Of a stretch of 7,920 bases of DNA, positions 6,237-7,920 are shown one piece after another. Made by a program: the position numbers and the translations under genes. Numbering within the stretch: the stretch's first letter is position 1; every line of letters begins with the position of its first letter. The notes beneath the pieces were generated by a model. The model saw nothing but the letters and a program-made list of their open reading frames with translations. It ran no database searches and was not told where the DNA came from. This DNA is from Phycisphaerales bacterium UBA2266. Lineage in GTDB: Bacteria; Planctomycetota; Phycisphaerae; Sedimentisphaerales; Anaerobacaceae. The stretch spans positions 1 to 7,920 of the forward strand of contig DDXG01000200.1 of the NCBI GenBank assembly GCA_002347125.1, read 5' to 3'.

Positions 6237-7534
6237 CAGGCAGTCACCGTCGCTTTCCTGTCGTCTTGAATCCTCTGGCGTGGACAGTACTTGTAGCATC
6301 GGGCGCAGGCGAAGCAGCCGGCGCGATCGGCCTCGTAGTCGGTGCGTTTGCGCCGGATCGAGGCGGCGAGCAACTTGGCGGCAGCGACCAGTCCGACGAA
6401 CCCGCCCAAGAGCCATCCGCCGAGAACAAACTGAGCCTGTATCATCTTGGCCTCGCCATAGAGTTCGTCGGCCGGCCTGCCCGTGGCGCGAAAGGCGTCA
6501 CTGGCGTCCGTGGTGTCGGTTACCTGACCCTGGTCTTCCTGGTAAACCCGCTCGGCCAGGCGGACCGTGGGGTGAACGCGGGAGGCCTGTGGCCACAGCA
6601 GCGAGCCGATCCACGCCGCGGCCGCCACGATCAAGGGCGCCGCCAACAGCAGCAGGGCCAGGCGCTTCTTGCCCGCGCGGTACTCTTCATCGGGCCAGGG
6701 AGCCGTCGGTTCGCGGATGGCGCCGAACGGACAGGCATCTTCGCACAGACGGCACTGGATGCACTGATCGGGGGTGATCGTCACGCGACGCCGCGAGACG
6801 CGGGAAAACTGCCGCAGGATCACGCCGTAGGGGCAGAGAAACCGGCAGTACGGCCGGCCCACGAACATGCCGATTACGAGCAGCGATACGCCCAGGACCA
6901 GCATGTTGATGCTCCCGGTCAGGCGGAAGAACGACACGAACGGGTCATAGCGGCAGATGATGAACGCACTGCCGGTCGCGGCAAAAAGGACGGCGGCCCC
7001 CAGATAGGCATAGGCCAGCAGCCGCAACGAACTCTCCAGCGGCCGCGGGACCCTGACGGGCCACAGAACAACCGCGTCCTGAATCGCCCCCAGAGGACAG
7101 ACCGCCCCACAGAACGTCCTGCCGAAGAACAGGGTGAACAGAAGCGGCGCCAACAGGAATATAGTCGCCGTGATCGGCATGGCGTACTGACTGTCGAAGA
7201 ACGTCAGTGTGGCGTTCTGAATAGCGCCGATGGAGCATACGCAACCCTGGCGGTAGAAGCCGAAGTACACCAGGCAGGCGATCATCAGGACAAAGACCAG
7301 GCGGCGATTACGTTTCCGCAGGACCAGGTAAGACGCGATCGCCAATGCCGCCAGCAATACGGCGGCATCGACATACTCGTATAGGTCCCGGCGGGGGTCC
7401 GGCGTCGTGGGACTGGGGATCTGATGCTGGGTCTCGGTGAATTCCGGCGGCGGGAACCGCTCAAGCGAGTAGGCGCGCCCCGACAGACCCAGGCACAGGG
7501 CCGCAACGGCTGTAAGAACAACGCGCCGGCCCAT
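6236..7534 (-). CDS. NosR/NapH-like membrane iron-sulfur protein
   Basis: 432 aa. A signal-like N-terminus (1-23) is followed by about seven membrane helices (roughly 53-73, 79-95, 118-137, 171-190, 209-226, 290-313, 366-388). Motifs: CVCSIGAIQN (98-107), CGAVCPLGAIQD (142-153), C194, CRFLCPYG (230-237), a ferredoxin motif C258-X2-C261-X2-C264-X3-C268-P, and another at the C-terminus, C407-X2-C410-X2-C413-X3-C417-P. The CxxxCP pairs in a polytopic protein are typical of the NapH/NosR/CcoG group, which move electrons between quinol, flavin or ferredoxin and partners across the membrane. Basic clusters at 73-78, 241-250 and 394-397 predict that both ferredoxin motifs face the cytoplasm, while C98, C100 and C194 lie toward the periplasm. 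There is no large periplasmic FMN-binding domain as in full NosR; residues 24-52 are too short. ATG 7532-7534 overlaps the upstream stop as TGATG; the open frame up to 7624 is shadow inside that gene. Confidence 0.85.
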   Translation of the reverse strand: MGRRVVLTAVAALCLGLSGRAYSLERFPPPEFTETQHQIPSPTTPDPRRDLYEYVDAAVLLAALAIASYLVLRKRNRRLVFVLMIACLVYFGFYRQGCVCSIGAIQNATLTFFDSQYAMPITATIFLLAPLLFTLFFGRTFCGAVCPLGAIQDAVVLWPVRVPRPLESSLRLLAYAYLGAAVLFAATGSAFIICRYDPFVSFFRLTGSINMLVLGVSLLVIGMFVGRPYCRFLCPYGVILRQFSRVSRRRVTITPDQCIQCRLCEDACPFGAIREPTAPWPDEEYRAGKKRLALLLLAAPLIVAAAAWIGSLLWPQASRVHPTVRLAERVYQEDQGQVTDTTDASDAFRATGRPADELYGEAKMIQAQFVLGGWLLGGFVGLVAAAKLLAASIRRKRTDYEADRAGCFACARCYKYCPRQRIQDDRKATVTA

Positions 7535-7920
7535 CAGCGACGATCCGCCCGCTTGAGGAGATAAGGTTGGTCGGCCGGGACGCGTCTGAACGCATCCGAC
7601 GGACACGCCGCCGCAATGGAACATTCATTGCAGTTCAGGCAGCGGTCATGCCGCACCTGGAGGTGCAGCGATCCGTTGCCGAAGGCATTGCAGCCTTTGA
7701 CGCACTTGCCGCAGCCGTTGCAGAGCTTCTCGTCGATGTGATACTCATAGTACGGCTCTTCGATGAGCTTGCGGTCGATAGCCCCCGTCGGACAGAGCTG
7801 GTTCTCGGCGCCCTCATTGATCTCGGCCGGCTCGGGGCCGAAGTAGCCGAAACAAATCCGGCAATAGCCGCAAACGGGATAGGAGTGGACGCATTTGACG
7901 GCGGATTCGGCCAGCACGCA
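7534..7920 (-). CDS. polyferredoxin / multi-[4Fe-4S] protein, C-terminal part
   Basis: 128 codons are visible and the frame is open to the right edge, so the start is probably outside. The GTG at 7917 is the first candidate start, but it is directly preceded in frame by a Cys codon and no start signal can be assessed. Numbering from that codon, three cluster motifs follow. The first is C16-X2-C19-X2-C22-X19-C42-P, with a stretched last spacing. The second is a standard C66-X2-C69-X2-C72-X3-C76. The third is C93-X2-C96-X2-C99-X5-C105-P. C9 is an extra cysteine. Polyferredoxins of this sort, including RnfB-like proteins, carry electrons between soluble donors and a membrane partner; the partner here would be the NosR/NapH-like protein encoded next, with which it shares a TGATG overlap. 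No membrane helix is visible in the part shown. The assignment to a specific family (RnfB-like or other) is not possible from the fragment. Confidence 0.78.
   Translation of the reverse strand, partial: CVLAESAVKCVHSYPVCGYCRICFGYFGPEPAEINEGAENQLCPTGAIDRKLIEEPYYEYHIDEKLCNGCGKCVKGCNAFGNGSLHLQVRHDRCLNCNECSIAAACPSDAFRRVPADQPYLLKRADRR

Noticed and set aside
6237..6416. N-terminal extension of the propeller gene
   Set aside because: The added residues are Arg-rich shadow of the preceding membrane-protein gene; the ATG at 6236 gives a coherent membrane N-terminus and a TGATG junction.
5460..7384. Long + strand open frames (5460-6269, 6266-7384) opposite the propeller and membrane genes
   Set aside because: Low-complexity translations with no recognisable motif; the minus-strand frames carry membrane helices, Cys motifs and propeller repeats.
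7535..7624. N-terminal extension of the NosR/NapH-like gene
   Set aside because: It overlaps the polyferredoxin C-terminus and would place 30 polar residues before a clear signal-like segment starting at the 7534 ATG.
1..7920. CRISPR arrays, tRNA or rRNA genes, insertion sequences
   Set aside because: No spaced direct repeats, cloverleaf-like segments, rRNA-like stretches or transposase motifs were seen; apart from 373-552 the window is filled by protein genes.

Overview
The window is GC-rich (over 60% by eye) and densely coding. It looks like a planctomycete, most likely a Phycisphaerae/Sedimentisphaerales-type anaerobe. Two sequence signs point there: a C-terminal fragment of an H-X9-DG prepilin-like protein at the left edge, and a WPxFRGP-type PQQ-like beta-propeller protein in the main operon. 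The taxonomic call is an inference from gene types, not from a marker gene.

Layout. Positions 1-372 (+) hold the end of the H-X9-DG protein gene. Positions 373-552 form the only real intergenic gap. It carries heptameric A-rich/C-rich repeats in two inward-facing arms, lying between two convergent transcription units. From 553 to the right edge, everything is one minus-strand operon of five genes. In transcription order these are: a polyferredoxin (7534-7920, truncated by the window edge), a NosR/NapH-like multi-spanning membrane iron-sulfur protein (6236-7534), a membrane-anchored beta-propeller protein (4509-6236), a NuoE-NuoF (HydC-HydB type) fusion flavoprotein (2116-4512), and a NuoG/GltD-like iron-sulfur flavoprotein (553-2112). 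Three of the four junctions are TGATG stop/start overlaps and the fourth has a 3-base gap, so the five proteins are very probably made together. The promoter lies beyond the right edge.

How the genes may work together (inference). The NuoEF fusion has what it needs to oxidise or reduce NAD(H) through FMN and a chain of iron-sulfur clusters. The GltD-like partner carries a [2Fe-2S] domain, a GltD-type iron-sulfur domain, a FAD domain and a ferredoxin tail, but it appears to lack the usual NAD(P)H-binding insert. The membrane protein and polyferredoxin offer an electron route to or across the membrane, and the propeller is predicted to sit on the periplasmic side. Together they resemble a candidate membrane-linked NADH/ferredoxin redox complex, possibly electron-bifurcating and possibly an Rnf-like substitute. 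No hydrogenase catalytic subunit, molybdopterin enzyme, or Rnf/Nqr core subunit is present in the window.
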